From positions 25,883 to 89,882 of the forward strand of contig NZ_LWQS01000039.1 of NCBI RefSeq assembly GCF_001650695.1: a stretch of 64,000 nucleotides of DNA, in the 5' to 3' direction. Both the position numbers and the translations under genes were made by a program. Source of the stretch: Chloroflexus islandicus. GTDB taxonomy: Bacteria; Chloroflexota; Chloroflexia; Chloroflexales; Chloroflexaceae. Positions 53,753 through 62,984 of this stretch are shown one piece after another (position 1 is the stretch's first letter; each line of letters opens with the position of its first letter). Below the pieces are notes generated by a model. It did not search any database. It worked only from the letters and a program-made list of their open reading frames with translations, and was not told the DNA's origin.

Positions 53753-53956
53753 GAGGGACGGACAGAACATTTGACCGAGCACAACCGTTGATCGCTGTGC
53801 GATGCCTCAAAGTCCGGTGCTGCACTCCCCTCTCCCGCTGGCGCGGGAGAGGGGCTGGGGGTGAGGGGGCCCACAGCCCGCGCAGCGGGCTTCGTAATCC
53901 TCGCCCGGCCCTTCAGGGCCGGGTGCCGGATTAGAGGTTCTGTCCGCCCTTGAACC
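53753..53956. repeat. MITE-like repeat cluster C (single copy, inverted)
   Basis: In the gap 53678-54206. It starts GAGGGACGGACAGAACATTT, contains AACCGTTGATCGCTGTGCGA, then the CCCGGCCCTTCAGGGCCGGG palindrome, and ends GTTCTGTCCGCCCTTGAA. It is the reverse-orientation counterpart of clusters A and B, with a single internal unit. It lies about 75 nt after the aminotransferase stop. The remaining 53957-54206 holds no recognisable feature. Confidence 0.8.
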
Positions 53957-54206
53957 CTAGCGGGGGAGGATGGGGGCCATTCCAAAGGTCGCAAAGATGC
54001 AAAGGGGTTGGTATTACCGATCTCCTTTTCCCTCTGCGTCCTCAGCGCCCTCTGCGGTAACAAACGTACTACCTCTCACCTGACGGCGGGCGAGAGAGTT
54101 GGGGCCGGGGTGAGGGTTCGCACCTGCACCCGCCAAGCCAGCAACCTCTCCTTGCCGCCAGTACGCCGAGATCGGGACGAAGCCGTTAGAATCATCAAAC
54201 CTCAGT

Positions 54207-55220
54207 ATGGCAGACGCTCTACCCTCCTACGATTTACCGCACCCATCCGTCCTTGCCGGACGGCGGATCGTCGTGGTCGGCGACATCACTCTTGACGAAT
54301 ACCTGTACGGCAAAGCCACCCGCCTTTCCCGCGAGGCGCCGATTCCCGTGCTCGAATTTTTGCGGCGGGAAACGATCCTCGGCGGCGCGGCCAATCCGGC
54401 CCGCAATGTGGTGGCGCTCGGCTCGCAGGCCAGTCTGATTGCGATTGTCGGCGACGATGAGGAAGGGGCGCATTTGCGCACTCTGTTGCACACCGCGGGA
54501 ATCGACGATAGTGGCGTGATCACCGTCGCCGATCGCGTTACCACCCGCAAAACACGCATTCTGGCCGACGCCGCTCCTCGCTTGCCGCAGCAAGTCGCCC
54601 GCCTCGACCGGCTTGATCGCCGCCCGCTGACTCCTGCCGAAGAGGATCGGGTCATTGCCGCGCTCGATCAGCAATTACCGGCCGCTGACGCCGTCATCTG
54701 CTCCGATTATCAACAGGGGTTGCTCACGCCGCGGGTGGTGACCGCGATCCGCGATCACTGCCGCCAACACGGAGTCATCTTTGCCGTTGACGCGCAGGGC
54801 AATTCGCACTACTACCGCCACGCCGATCTCTTTCGCTGCAACGATGCCGAAGCAGCAGCAGCGCTCGGCATGCCCATGCTCGACGATACGGCGATGGCGA
54901 ATGGCATTGCCCGTCTCTATCACGAACTCGCGGCGCGGCTGGTCATCGTCACCCGCGGCCCAGCGGGATTGGCGCTGATCGGTGACGACGAGCCGTACCA
55001 ACAACTGCCGGCCCACCGGGTCAGCGAAGTCTTTGACACCACCGGCGCCGGCGACACCTTTATTGCCGTCGCCACGCTAGCGTTGGCTGCCGGCTACCGC
55101 GGACGCACAGCAGCAGCGCTGGCCAACATCGCGGCGGCGTTAGTGGTGCGGCGGTTAGGGAATGCGGTCGTTACCCCAGACGAATTAGCTGCCGCTATCG
55201 CAACCATCGAGACAACATAA
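54207..55220 (+). CDS. PfkB-family heptose-7-phosphate kinase-like protein
   Basis: A 337-aa ribokinase-fold sugar kinase resembling domain I of RfaE/HldE (D-glycero-beta-D-manno-heptose 7-phosphate 1-kinase). Family segments are VVGDITLDEYLYG, EAPIPVLEFLRRETILGGAANPARN (read in parts), VICSDYQQGLL and the anion-hole/catalytic FDTTGAGDTF with Asp283. The nucleotidyltransferase domain of HldE is absent, so it is an HldA-like kinase. It could feed ADP/GDP-heptose into surface glycans; other PfkB substrates cannot be excluded. No strong ribosome site before ATG 54207. Convergent with the STAS operon. Confidence 0.87.
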   Translation: MADALPSYDLPHPSVLAGRRIVVVGDITLDEYLYGKATRLSREAPIPVLEFLRRETILGGAANPARNVVALGSQASLIAIVGDDEEGAHLRTLLHTAGIDDSGVITVADRVTTRKTRILADAAPRLPQQVARLDRLDRRPLTPAEEDRVIAALDQQLPAADAVICSDYQQGLLTPRVVTAIRDHCRQHGVIFAVDAQGNSHYYRHADLFRCNDAEAAAALGMPMLDDTAMANGIARLYHELAARLVIVTRGPAGLALIGDDEPYQQLPAHRVSEVFDTTGAGDTFIAVATLALAAGYRGRTAAALANIAAALVVRRLGNAVVTPDELAAAIATIETT

Positions 55221-55246
55221 CCCTCTCGCGGCGGATCGCGAGAGGG
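55221..55246. terminator. Hairpin between kinase and STAS genes
   Basis: A perfect 10-bp stem CCCTCTCGCG / CGCGAGAGGG with loop GCGGAT starts directly after the kinase stop and precedes the convergent STAS stop. It could act for both strands. Confidence 0.65.
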
Positions 55247-55280
55247 TGAACAAGAGCAGCAACTATCCTCGTGCAATGAA

Positions 55281-55649
55281 CTATTCCACTGCCCCTAGCC
55301 GCTTGAACGCGCTGAGCGCATCTTCCTCAGTCTGATAGATCTCGGCATATTGCGCCAAACCGACCATGCGAAAGATCTTTTGGAAATGCGGCGACAACCC
55401 GCTGACCGCCAACTTCTGCCCATTCTGATTCACTTCGGTGACAATCCCGATCAGAATGGCAATCCCAGCACTATTAATATAATCGTTCTGGCGAAAGTTG
55501 AGCAGAATAAACCGATCGCCCTTCGCTGTCACTTGCCGGTACGCGCCGTTGATCTTCTCTTCGGCGAATGTCGTCACATCACCGATCAGATCGATAATCG
55601 CCACGCCGTCGCGATGGCGAATATTGACGGTCAACTCGTCTTCTAACAT
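55281..55649 (-). CDS. STAS-domain anti-sigma factor antagonist
   Basis: A 122-aa SpoIIAA/RsbV-like protein. The phosphorylatable serine is Ser60 in the context DYINSAGIAILIG, matching the family's D(S/T)xG site. Unphosphorylated, such proteins bind an RsbW-type kinase and release its partner. It is the third gene of a minus-strand set with two RsbW-type ATPases upstream (38-nt gap). ATG 55649 has TGAGGAGCG. Its cognate sigma factor or PP2C phosphatase is not in the window. Confidence 0.9.
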   Translation of the reverse strand: MLEDELTVNIRHRDGVAIIDLIGDVTTFAEEKINGAYRQVTAKGDRFILLNFRQNDYINSAGIAILIGIVTEVNQNGQKLAVSGLSPHFQKIFRMVGLAQYAEIYQTEEDALSAFKRLGAVE

Positions 55650-55687
55650 CGATCGCTCCTCAAATCATCCACCATAATCCAGCAGGA

Positions 55688-56119
55688 TCACGATGCGCTC
55701 ACACTTTCCTCTGCCAGATTACGGTAAAACACGAGCCGCATACACGTGCCATCGTCCGGGTCAGCCACGACACTCACCTCATCGGTAAGCGTAACAATGA
55801 GCATGAGACCCATCCCTCGCAATGAAGCGCGCTGCTCAAGCGTCCACTGAACTGGCTTGTGCGGCAACATCGGCAATAATCCGCCCTCATCGTAGACATC
55901 AATCACCAAGCGCTGTTCGTCTACAGTGCAGAGCACTTGCACTTTCCGCTGCGGATCGGATCGATTGCCATGCTCGATCGCGTTCGTACACGCTTCGCAC
56001 AACGCCGTCTTCACGTCTTCGACGCGCTCTGGCGAAATGCCGCAGCGGCGAGCCAATGACGCCACCGCGTCACGCGCAACCACTTCGTAGCCGAGAATGC
56101 TGGGGAGGATGATCTGCAT
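55688..56119 (-). CDS. RsbW-type serine kinase/anti-sigma ATPase (copy 2)
   Basis: A 143-aa stand-alone HATPase_c (GHKL) domain. The N-box is ALCEACTNAIEHGN and the G1-type motif is VYDEGGLLPML, followed by SLRGMGLMLIVTLTDEV (G2 region). Such proteins phosphorylate STAS antagonists with ATP or sequester sigma factors. It lies 11 nt after the paralogue at 56131 and 38 nt before the STAS gene, so it is part of one switch. The N-terminal Ile/Leu-rich strand (MQIILPSILGYEVVARDAVA) matches the paralogue. Confidence 0.88.
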   Translation of the reverse strand: MQIILPSILGYEVVARDAVASLARRCGISPERVEDVKTALCEACTNAIEHGNRSDPQRKVQVLCTVDEQRLVIDVYDEGGLLPMLPHKPVQWTLEQRASLRGMGLMLIVTLTDEVSVVADPDDGTCMRLVFYRNLAEESVSAS

Positions 56120-56130
56120 AGTGTCCCGGC

Positions 56131-56598
56131 CTATTGATCACCAACCGGCGAGCGTTCCAGATGGACAACCATTCGCACCTGATTCCCGCCGCCCGGCGCT
56201 AGGGTAAATTCTACTTCATCCATTAATTCACGCATGAGCCAAATGCCCCAACCGCCCTTATCAGCGCGTTGAAAGGCATCAGCGATATGAGGCCGCGTCT
56301 TCGTCTGTTCAAGCTCCAGCGCCCGCCGCCCTTGATCTGACACACTAATAATCAACTCATCGGGGCGCACCGTGAGCACGACCACCACTTTCATCGCCGC
56401 ATCGGCTTGGTTACCGTGCTCGATAGCATTGGTCACTGCTTCGCCGATGGCAGTGCGCAAGGCATCAATCCGCTCATCAGCAAACCCCATCCGCCGCGCC
56501 AGCGCCGCCGCCGTATCCATCGCGATCCGTTCATAGCCTAGCCGGCTTGGCAGGCGCAGTTCGATCACCTGTCCTGTCGCGCCCTCGACATCGCTCAT
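56131..56598 (-). CDS. RsbW-type serine kinase/anti-sigma ATPase (copy 1)
   Basis: A 155-aa HATPase_c protein with N-box RTAIGEAVTNAIEHGNQ, G1-like VSDQGRRALEL and G2 GGWGIWLMRELMDEV. The N-terminal pattern IELRLPSRLGYERIAMDTAA is shared with copy 2, so the two genes arose by duplication or pair as a heterodimer. First gene of the three-gene partner-switching unit. A hairpin of the GTAGAGCCGTTGC family lies 62 nt upstream. Regulated output unknown. Confidence 0.88.
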   Translation of the reverse strand: MSDVEGATGQVIELRLPSRLGYERIAMDTAAALARRMGFADERIDALRTAIGEAVTNAIEHGNQADAAMKVVVVLTVRPDELIISVSDQGRRALELEQTKTRPHIADAFQRADKGGWGIWLMRELMDEVEFTLAPGGGNQVRMVVHLERSPVGDQ

Positions 56599-56659
56599 GC
56601 CTGTCTTCCCACCCTGCGAGCGTTGATTGTAGAACTATTGCGGTGCAACCTGATTGGTC

Positions 56660-56688
56660 GTAGAGCCGTTGCCTCGCAACGGCTCTAC
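56660..56688. repeat. 13-bp-stem hairpin, GTAGAGCCGTTGC family
   Basis: GTAGAGCCGTTGC and GCAACGGCTCTAC flank a 3-nt loop CTC, between pccB (stop 56765) and the anti-sigma gene (start 56598). It may terminate pccB transcription, though no T-run follows. The core resembles the palindrome at 35264-35298. Confidence 0.75.
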
Positions 56689-56764
56689 ATATTGATGCAA
56701 CACATTTATGATAGCACAGGCATCAACAAGCGTGTTACCAGATCTCAAGCCGCGATCACACCAA

Positions 56765-58318
56765 TCATAACGGAATATTGCCGTGTTTTCGCGCAGGCAG
56801 GCTCTGGCGTTTGGTACGGGCAAGGCGCAGGGCACGGATGAGGGCCGGACGGGTCTCGCGCGGCTCGATCACGGCGTCGATATAGCCGCGTTCAGCAGCG
56901 ACATACGGGTTGGCAAAGCGATTTTGGTAATCTTCCACCAGCTCGGCCAGCCGCGCCGCCGGGTCATCGGCTTCAGCCAGCTCTTTGCGGAAGATGATCC
57001 GCACGGCGGCATCAACCCCCATCACCGCAATTTCAGCCGTCGGCCACGCGAAGTTGAAGTCGGCCCGAATGTGCTTGCTCGCCATCACGTCATACGCGCC
57101 GCCGTACGCTTTGCGCGTAATCACCGTCAACTTCGGCACCGTCGCCTCGCAGTAGGCGTAGAGCAACTTCGCGCCGTGGCGAATGATCCCGCCGTATTCT
57201 TGCTGAGTGCCCGGCAAGAAGCCCGGCACATCAACAAAGGTCACGAGCGGAATATTAAAGGCGTCACAGAAGCGCACGAAACGCGCTGCCTTGACCGAGC
57301 TGTCAATATCAAGCGTGCCGGCCATTTGCAGCGGCTGATTGCCGACCACGCCAACCACGTGCCCATCGAGCCGGGCAAAGCCAATCACAATATTCTTTGC
57401 CCACGCCGGCTGCACCTCAAAGAAGAAGCCATCATCAACCACCGATTCGATCACTTTGATCATGTCGTAGGCTTTGCGCGGATTGTCGGGCACAATGCTC
57501 TGCAACTCCTCGTCCATCCGCTCAGGATCATCAGTCGGCGGCTGGTAGGGCGGGTCTTCCATATTATTCGCCGGCAAGAACGACAACAGTGTTCGCAACT
57601 GGTCAAAGCACTCATCTTCGGTATCGGCGGCAAAATGGGCCACACCGCTGCGCGTGTTGTGGGTCATCGCCCCACCCAACTCTTCAAAGCCGACCTCTTC
57701 GCCGGTTACAGTCTTGATCACATCAGGCCCGGTAATGAACATTTGGCTGATGTTTTTGACCATAAAAATAAAATCGGTCATCGCCGGCGAATAGACCGCG
57801 CCGCCAGCGCAAGGGCCGGCAATAATCGAGAGTTGGGGAATGACGCCACTGCTCAGCACGTTGCGGTAGAAGATCTCGGCATAGCCGCCCAAACTCACCA
57901 CACCCTCTTGAATGCGCGCACCGCCGCTGTCGTTAATCCCGATGCAGGGCACGCCCATGCGCAACGCCAGATCCATCACTTTACAAATCTTCTCGGCGAA
58001 CACCTCACCAAGCGAACCGCCGAAGACGGTAAAGTCTTGGGCAAAGACACACACCGGACGGCCATCGATCGTGCCGTGACCGGTAATGACCCCGTCACCC
58101 AACGGCTTGCGCCGATCCATGCCAAACGCCGAGGTGCGATGGACGGCAAAAGCATCGAGTTCAACAAACGAACCGGGGTCAAGCAGACGCTCAATCCGCT
58201 CACGCGCGGTCAACTTGCCACGCTCATGCTGGCGGGCAATTGCCGCCGGGTCTTGATTGCGCGCTCGTTCGCGCCGCTCACGCAGCGCTGCAATCTTTTC
58301 CGCTGTGGTCTGCGCCAT
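56765..58318 (-). CDS. pccB: Acyl-CoA carboxylase carboxyltransferase subunit (propionyl-CoA type)
   Basis: A 517-aa biotin-dependent carboxyltransferase beta subunit that moves CO2 from carboxybiotin to propionyl-CoA (methylmalonyl-CoA product), possibly also acetyl-CoA. Crotonase-fold oxyanion loops are [13 protein letters not shown] (about 128-140) and, in the second half, [20 protein letters not shown]. Asp410 in [11 protein letters not shown] is the residue matched by Asp in human PCCB and Streptomyces PccB, favouring propionyl-CoA. In Chloroflexus the 3-hydroxypropionate bi-cycle needs this step. Biotin carboxylase is not adjacent. ATG 58318 follows AGGAG. Confidence 0.93.
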   Translation of the reverse strand: MAQTTAEKIAALRERRERARNQDPAAIARQHERGKLTARERIERLLDPGSFVELDAFAVHRTSAFGMDRRKPLGDGVITGHGTIDGRPVCVFAQDFTVFGGSLGEVFAEKICKVMDLALRMGVPCIGINDSGGARIQEGVVSLGGYAEIFYRNVLSSGVIPQLSIIAGPCAGGAVYSPAMTDFIFMVKNISQMFITGPDVIKTVTGEEVGFEELGGAMTHNTRSGVAHFAADTEDECFDQLRTLLSFLPANNMEDPPYQPPTDDPERMDEELQSIVPDNPRKAYDMIKVIESVVDDGFFFEVQPAWAKNIVIGFARLDGHVVGVVGNQPLQMAGTLDIDSSVKAARFVRFCDAFNIPLVTFVDVPGFLPGTQQEYGGIIRHGAKLLYAYCEATVPKLTVITRKAYGGAYDVMASKHIRADFNFAWPTAEIAVMGVDAAVRIIFRKELAEADDPAARLAELVEDYQNRFANPYVAAERGYIDAVIEPRETRPALIRALRLARTKRQSLPARKHGNIPL

Positions 58319-58418
58319 AGCACTCCTCGCTTCCAGCGCCGGCTCACACCGCCGGCAATACGGTTTAGGTCGCGTTTACTGAATGGATCATCACGCTCGT
58401 GACGACGAGCAATCGATC

Positions 58419-59192
58419 TTATTTCCCAGTTCCCTCATTTCCCATTCCCGTTGCGCTACCCCGCCGGCCCTGCCAGAGCACAGCCAGCGCAAACGCCGGC
58501 ACCGCATCGATAATCCGTCGCCAGCGCGCCGGTTGTACCGCCAAGCGGAAGGCCCACTCCAACCCCAACCGGCGCATCACCTGCGGAGCGCGCGGTACCC
58601 GCCCGGCCAGATAATCAAACGTCCCGCCTACGCCCATGGCCAGCGGCACCCGCAAGAACGGCTGGTTACGCGCGATCCACAACTCTTGGCGCGGATGGCC
58701 ATACGCCACCAGCAAGATATCAGGCCGCGCCGCCGCGATGATCGCGCGCTGCTGCTGATCAGCTTCCGGCGCTGGCGAACCGGCGTAACAGCCAGCAATC
58801 TGCAACCGCGGCCAGCGTCGTTGCAACACCGCCGCCGCCGCTTCCGCCACCCCCGGACCCGCCCCCAAAAAGAAGATGCGGTAGCCGCGTTCCGCCGCAA
58901 GCTGGGCCAGCCGTTGCGTCAACTCCACCCCGGTCACCCGCCCGCGCAACGGCGTCCCCAACCAACGCGCCGCGAGCAGCACGCCAAAACCATCAGGCGT
59001 ATTCAAATCAGACGCCTGCAACACCGCGCGAAATGCCGGATGGCGCCGCGCCTCCATAATAAACTCCGGATTGACCGTACAAATCTGGTGCGGCCCGCCA
59101 GCCTCGATCATCGCCGCTGCCCGCGCCAACGCCTCCGGCTCGGTTACGTCGTCAATCGGTACACCCAGAATATCAATCCGGCCTGATCTCAT
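58419..59192 (-). CDS. WecG/TagA/CpsF family glycosyltransferase (GT26)
   Basis: A 257-aa GT26 enzyme transferring N-acetylmannosamine(uronic acid)-type sugars to GlcNAc-PP-polyprenol for teichoic acid or capsule/ECA synthesis. The family motifs are NPEFIMEARRHPAF near 40, TPDGFGVLLAARWLG (catalytic Asp and Thr of TagA-like enzymes), GHPRQELWIARNQ and the C-terminal RAPQVMRRLGLEWAFRL. ATG 59192 has AGGAAT upstream; the frame opens five codons earlier. It ends with a Gly/Ser/Lys-rich tail. It probably acts on undecaprenyl-linked precursors at the cytoplasmic membrane face. Acceptor unknown. Confidence 0.9.
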   Translation of the reverse strand: MRSGRIDILGVPIDDVTEPEALARAAAMIEAGGPHQICTVNPEFIMEARRHPAFRAVLQASDLNTPDGFGVLLAARWLGTPLRGRVTGVELTQRLAQLAAERGYRIFFLGAGPGVAEAAAAVLQRRWPRLQIAGCYAGSPAPEADQQQRAIIAAARPDILLVAYGHPRQELWIARNQPFLRVPLAMGVGGTFDYLAGRVPRAPQVMRRLGLEWAFRLAVQPARWRRIIDAVPAFALAVLWQGRRGSATGMGNEGTGK

Positions 59193-59294
59193 CGCTATTC
59201 CTGCCATGACGCGGTGTATCGTCTCTCATCATACCGCATCCGGCTACAAACAAAGACAACGCCGCCCAGCAAAACCACCCCCATCCCTTAACCC

Positions 59295-59630
59295 CCATTC
59301 GTTGTCCCATTCGTTCATTCGTTCCCCATTCGTTGTCCCATTCGTTCATTCGTTCCCCATTCGTTGTCCCATTCGTTCATTCGTTCCCCATTCGTTGTCC
59401 CATTCGTTCATTCGTTCCCCATTCGTTGTCCCATTCGTTCATTCGTTCCCCATTCGTTGTCCCATTCGTTGTCCCATTCGTTCATTCGTTGTCCCATTCG
59501 TTGTCCCATTCGTTGTCCCATTCGTTGTCCCATTCGTTGTCCCATTCGTTCATTCGTTCCCCCATTCGTTGTCCCATTCGTTGTCCCATTCGTTCATTCG
59601 TTCCCCCATTCGTTGTCCCATTCGTTGTCC
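59295..59630. repeat. CATTCGTT minisatellite upstream of the str operon
   Basis: About 336 bp built from CATTCGTTGTCC (12 bp), CATTCGTT (8 bp) and CATTCGTTCCC (11 bp) words. The first ~155 bp is five 31-bp composite units; then runs of the 12-bp word dominate, with a few 31/32-bp units returning. There are no stops in several frames, so long false ORFs cross it. The final GTCC ends three bases before the -35 box of the rpsL promoter. It fills most of the gap 59193-59819. Confidence 0.95.
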
Positions 59631-59633
59631 TGT

Positions 59634-59662
59634 TTGACAAAGCCTAGTGACAGTGCTATACT
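59634..59662 (+). promoter_or_regulatory. str operon (rpsL) promoter
   Basis: A perfect TTGACA (59634-59639), a 17-nt spacer and TATACT (59657-59662). Transcription would give a leader of about 150 nt to ATG 59820. The leader has modest pairing potential but no recognisable riboswitch; ribosomal-protein feedback through S7 is typical of str operons elsewhere. Confidence 0.9.
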
Positions 59663-59819
59663 CCGATACTGCTGCGAAGAAATTGCGCAGCAGAATGTTT
59701 GCGCGCCATGCGGCCCACTTCTAAGGCGCAGTGGCATACTGCGACCAGATCTTTGGGCCAGTTATTATTTTGTCTGCAAAAGCTTGTTGATCGCAGGCCG
59801 GTTTAAAGGAGAGCATTAG

Positions 59820-60275
<456 letters not shown>

Positions 60276-60287
60276 GAGAGGTGCGGT

Positions 60288-60761
60288 ATGCCCCGTCGCG
60301 GTACGGTTGAACGGCGGCCAGTTCCGCCGGATGCGCGCTATAACAGCGTTCTTGTCCAGAAGTTTATCAATAAGGTCATGGAGCGCGGCAAGAAGAGTGT
60401 CGCCGAGCGGATCGTCTATCAGGCGCTTGATCTTGCCGCCGAACGGCTCAAGAAGCCGCAGATGGAGATTTTCGAGCAGGCGCTGCGCAATGCCAGCCCT
60501 TCGATCGAGGTGAAGCCCAAGCGCGTCGGCGGCGCTACCTATCAGGTGCCCGTCGAGGTCAAGAGCGACCGCCGCTATTCGCTCGCCATGCGCTGGCTGC
60601 TGATGTCGGCCCGCGCTCGCTCGGGCAAGCCAATGGTTGATCGCCTCGCCGCTGAATTGATTGATGCCTATAACAACACCGGCACGACGATTAAGCGGAA
60701 GGAAGATGTTCACCGCATGGCGGAAGCCAACCGCGCTTTCGCCCACTATGGCCGGCTCTAA
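60288..60761 (+). CDS. rpsG: 30S ribosomal protein S7
   Basis: S7 (157 aa), the primary 16S rRNA 3'-major-domain binder. The N-terminal [54 protein letters not shown] and [12 protein letters not shown] blocks (read in parts) match the family throughout. It lies 12 nt after rpsL with a TAGGAGAGG ribosome site, and 63 nt before fusA. In E. coli S7 represses its own operon; a similar loop cannot be proved here. Confidence 0.97.
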   Translation: MPRRGTVERRPVPPDARYNSVLVQKFINKVMERGKKSVAERIVYQALDLAAERLKKPQMEIFEQALRNASPSIEVKPKRVGGATYQVPVEVKSDRRYSLAMRWLLMSARARSGKPMVDRLAAELIDAYNNTGTTIKRKEDVHRMAEANRAFAHYGRL

Positions 60762-60824
60762 CGCCGGTCTCGGTTTAGAGGATACGGCGACTTGCGTCGC
60801 CTCACGTAGGAGTATGTGACGGGT

Positions 60825-62933
60825 ATGCCACGTCAGATCGAACTCGACAAGGTACGCAATATCGGCATTATTGCCCATATCGACGCGGGCAAGACCACGA
60901 CGACCGAGCGGATCCTGTTTTATACCGGCCGCACGTACAAGATCGGCGAGGTTCACGAGGGTACCGCAACGATGGACTGGATGCCGCAGGAGCAGGAGCG
61001 CGGGATTACCATCACCGCCGCAGCGACGACTGCCCCTTGGCGTCTTAATGGCGTTGAGTATCGGATCAATATTATCGATACTCCCGGCCACGTCGACTTT
61101 ACGGTAGAGGTGGAACGATCACTGCGCGTGCTCGACGGCGGCGTCGTCGTGTTCGACGGCGTGGCTGGCGTTGAACCTCAGTCGGAAACGGTCTGGCGAC
61201 AGGCCGATAAGTATAATGTGCCGCGCATCTGTTTTGTCAATAAGATGGATCGCGTCGGCGCGAGCTTTGAGCGCTGCGTGCAAATGATTAAAGATCGTCT
61301 CGGCGCGAAGCCGGCGATCGTCCAGTTGCCCATCGGCGTCGAAGATACCTTCCGCGGCACGATCGATCTCTTCTCGATGAAGGCGACGGTCTATTATGAC
61401 GACCTCGGCAAGGATATCCGCGAAGAGGAGATTCCCGCCGAGCTGCGTCCCGCCGCTGAAAAGGCTCGCAATGAGCTGATCGAGATGATCGCTGAGACCG
61501 ACGATGAGCTGACGCTCCTCTACCTCGAAGGCCAAGAGCTGACCGTCGAGGAATTGAAGCGCGGTCTGCGCAAGGCGACCATCGAGCGCAAGCTAGTGCC
61601 GGTGCTCTGCGGTGCGGCCCTGCGTAATAAGGGTGTTCAGAAGCTGCTCGACGCCGTCATCGAATACCTGCCTTCGCCGCTCGATCGCCCCGCGATCACC
61701 GGCACGTTGCCCGGTCAGGTGATGGGTGATGATGGTGTCGAAGTCATTACCCGCCGCGTCAGCGATGATGAGCCGTTTACCGCGCTCGTCTTTAAGATTG
61801 TCGCTGACCCGTATGTCGGGAAGTTGGCCTACTTCCGCGTCTACGCCGGCAAGATCGAGAAGGGATCGTATGTCCTCAACTCGACCCGTGGCCAGCGTGA
61901 GCGCCTTGGCCGCCTCCTCCGCATGCATGCAAATCATCGCGAAGACATTGATGAGGTGTATGCCGGCGAAATCGCGGCGATGGTCGGCCCCAAGAATTCC
62001 TATACCGGCGATACGATCTGCGATCCCGATCACCCGATCGTGCTTGAGAGCATTCGCTTCCCTGAGCCGGTGATCGAGCTGGCGATCGAGCCGAAGACCA
62101 AGGCTGACCAAGACAAGATGTCGATCGCCCTCAGCCGCTTGGCCGAGGAAGACCCGACCTTCCGCGTCTATACCGACCCTGAGACCGGCCAGACGATTAT
62201 CAAGGGTATGGGTGAGCTGCACCTCGAGGTAATCGTCGATCGTATGCGCCGCGAGTATAAGGTCGAGGCGAATCAGGGCAAGCCGCAGGTTTCGTACCGC
62301 GAGACGATCACCATCCCGGTTGATCACGAGACCCGCTTCGTCCGCCAGACCGGTGGCAAGGGCCAGTATGGCCACGTCAAGATTAAGTTCGAGCCGTTGC
62401 CCCCCGGCGGTGGCTTCGAGTTCGTCAATGCGATCGTCGGCGGTGTGATTCCCAAAGAATACATCCCCGCCGTCGAGCAGGGTCTGCGCGAAGCGATGCA
62501 GACGGGCGTGATCGCCGGCTATCCGGTGGTTGATCTTAAGGCAACGCTGTACGACGGTTCATACCACGAAGTTGACTCGTCGGAAATGGCCTTTAAGATC
62601 GCAGCGTCGATGTGTCTCAAAGAAGCGGTTCGCCGCGGCAAGCCGCAGTTGCTCGAGCCGATTATGAAGGTCGAGACGGTCACGCCTGAGGAATTCCTTG
62701 GCACCGTCATCGGCGATTTCAACTCGCGCCGTGGCCGCATCGAAGGCATGGAAGCCCGCGGCAATGCGCAGGTGGTGCGCGCCTTCGTGCCGCTGGCCAA
62801 TATGTTCGGCTATATGACGGATCTCCGCTCGGCCACGCAGGGCCGCGCTACCTCGTCGATGGAGTTTGACCATTACGAGCCGCTGCCTGATGCGTTGGCT
62901 AAGGAGATTATCGAGAAGCGCAGCGCCAATTAG
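60825..62933 (+). CDS. fusA: Elongation factor G
   Basis: EF-G (702 aa), the GTPase that drives tRNA-mRNA translocation and, with RRF, ribosome recycling. G-motifs: [15 protein letters not shown] (G1), the switch-2 DTPGHVDFT and NKMD at about residue 137. Domain IV tip [12 protein letters not shown] and domain [13 protein letters not shown] follow. I use ATG 60825 with AGGAG 12 nt upstream. A GTG three codons earlier (60816) is only 3 nt from the ribosome site and unlikely. Probably co-transcribed with rpsL-rpsG. Confidence 0.98.
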   Translation: MPRQIELDKVRNIGIIAHIDAGKTTTTERILFYTGRTYKIGEVHEGTATMDWMPQEQERGITITAAATTAPWRLNGVEYRINIIDTPGHVDFTVEVERSLRVLDGGVVVFDGVAGVEPQSETVWRQADKYNVPRICFVNKMDRVGASFERCVQMIKDRLGAKPAIVQLPIGVEDTFRGTIDLFSMKATVYYDDLGKDIREEEIPAELRPAAEKARNELIEMIAETDDELTLLYLEGQELTVEELKRGLRKATIERKLVPVLCGAALRNKGVQKLLDAVIEYLPSPLDRPAITGTLPGQVMGDDGVEVITRRVSDDEPFTALVFKIVADPYVGKLAYFRVYAGKIEKGSYVLNSTRGQRERLGRLLRMHANHREDIDEVYAGEIAAMVGPKNSYTGDTICDPDHPIVLESIRFPEPVIELAIEPKTKADQDKMSIALSRLAEEDPTFRVYTDPETGQTIIKGMGELHLEVIVDRMRREYKVEANQGKPQVSYRETITIPVDHETRFVRQTGGKGQYGHVKIKFEPLPPGGGFEFVNAIVGGVIPKEYIPAVEQGLREAMQTGVIAGYPVVDLKATLYDGSYHEVDSSEMAFKIAASMCLKEAVRRGKPQLLEPIMKVETVTPEEFLGTVIGDFNSRRGRIEGMEARGNAQVVRAFVPLANMFGYMTDLRSATQGRATSSMEFDHYEPLPDALAKEIIEKRSAN

Positions 62934-62945
62934 TGAGGAAGGACG

Positions 62946-62976
62946 GGGACGGCCGCCCCGCGCGGTCGTCCCTTTT
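62946..62976 (+). terminator. Terminator after fusA
   Basis: An 11-bp stem with one G-U pair (62946-62956 / 62962-62972) followed by TTTT. It lies between fusA and the methyltransferase gene, so tuf may be only partly co-transcribed with the str operon. Confidence 0.7.
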
Positions 62977-62984
62977 CTGCGAAG

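Noticed and set aside
56783..58402. A 539-aa plus-strand open frame
   Set aside because: Exactly antisense to the well-supported pccB gene; composition (His/Arg-rich) is that of a shadow frame.
59071..59819. Three overlapping plus-strand open frames with SFIRSPFVV-like repeats
   Set aside because: They are created by the stop-free CATTCGTT minisatellite in all three frames and have no start signals or domain content.
59663..59819. Riboswitch or tRNA-like fold in the rpsL leader
   Set aside because: No conserved aptamer motif or cloverleaf could be drawn by eye; left as an ordinary leader.
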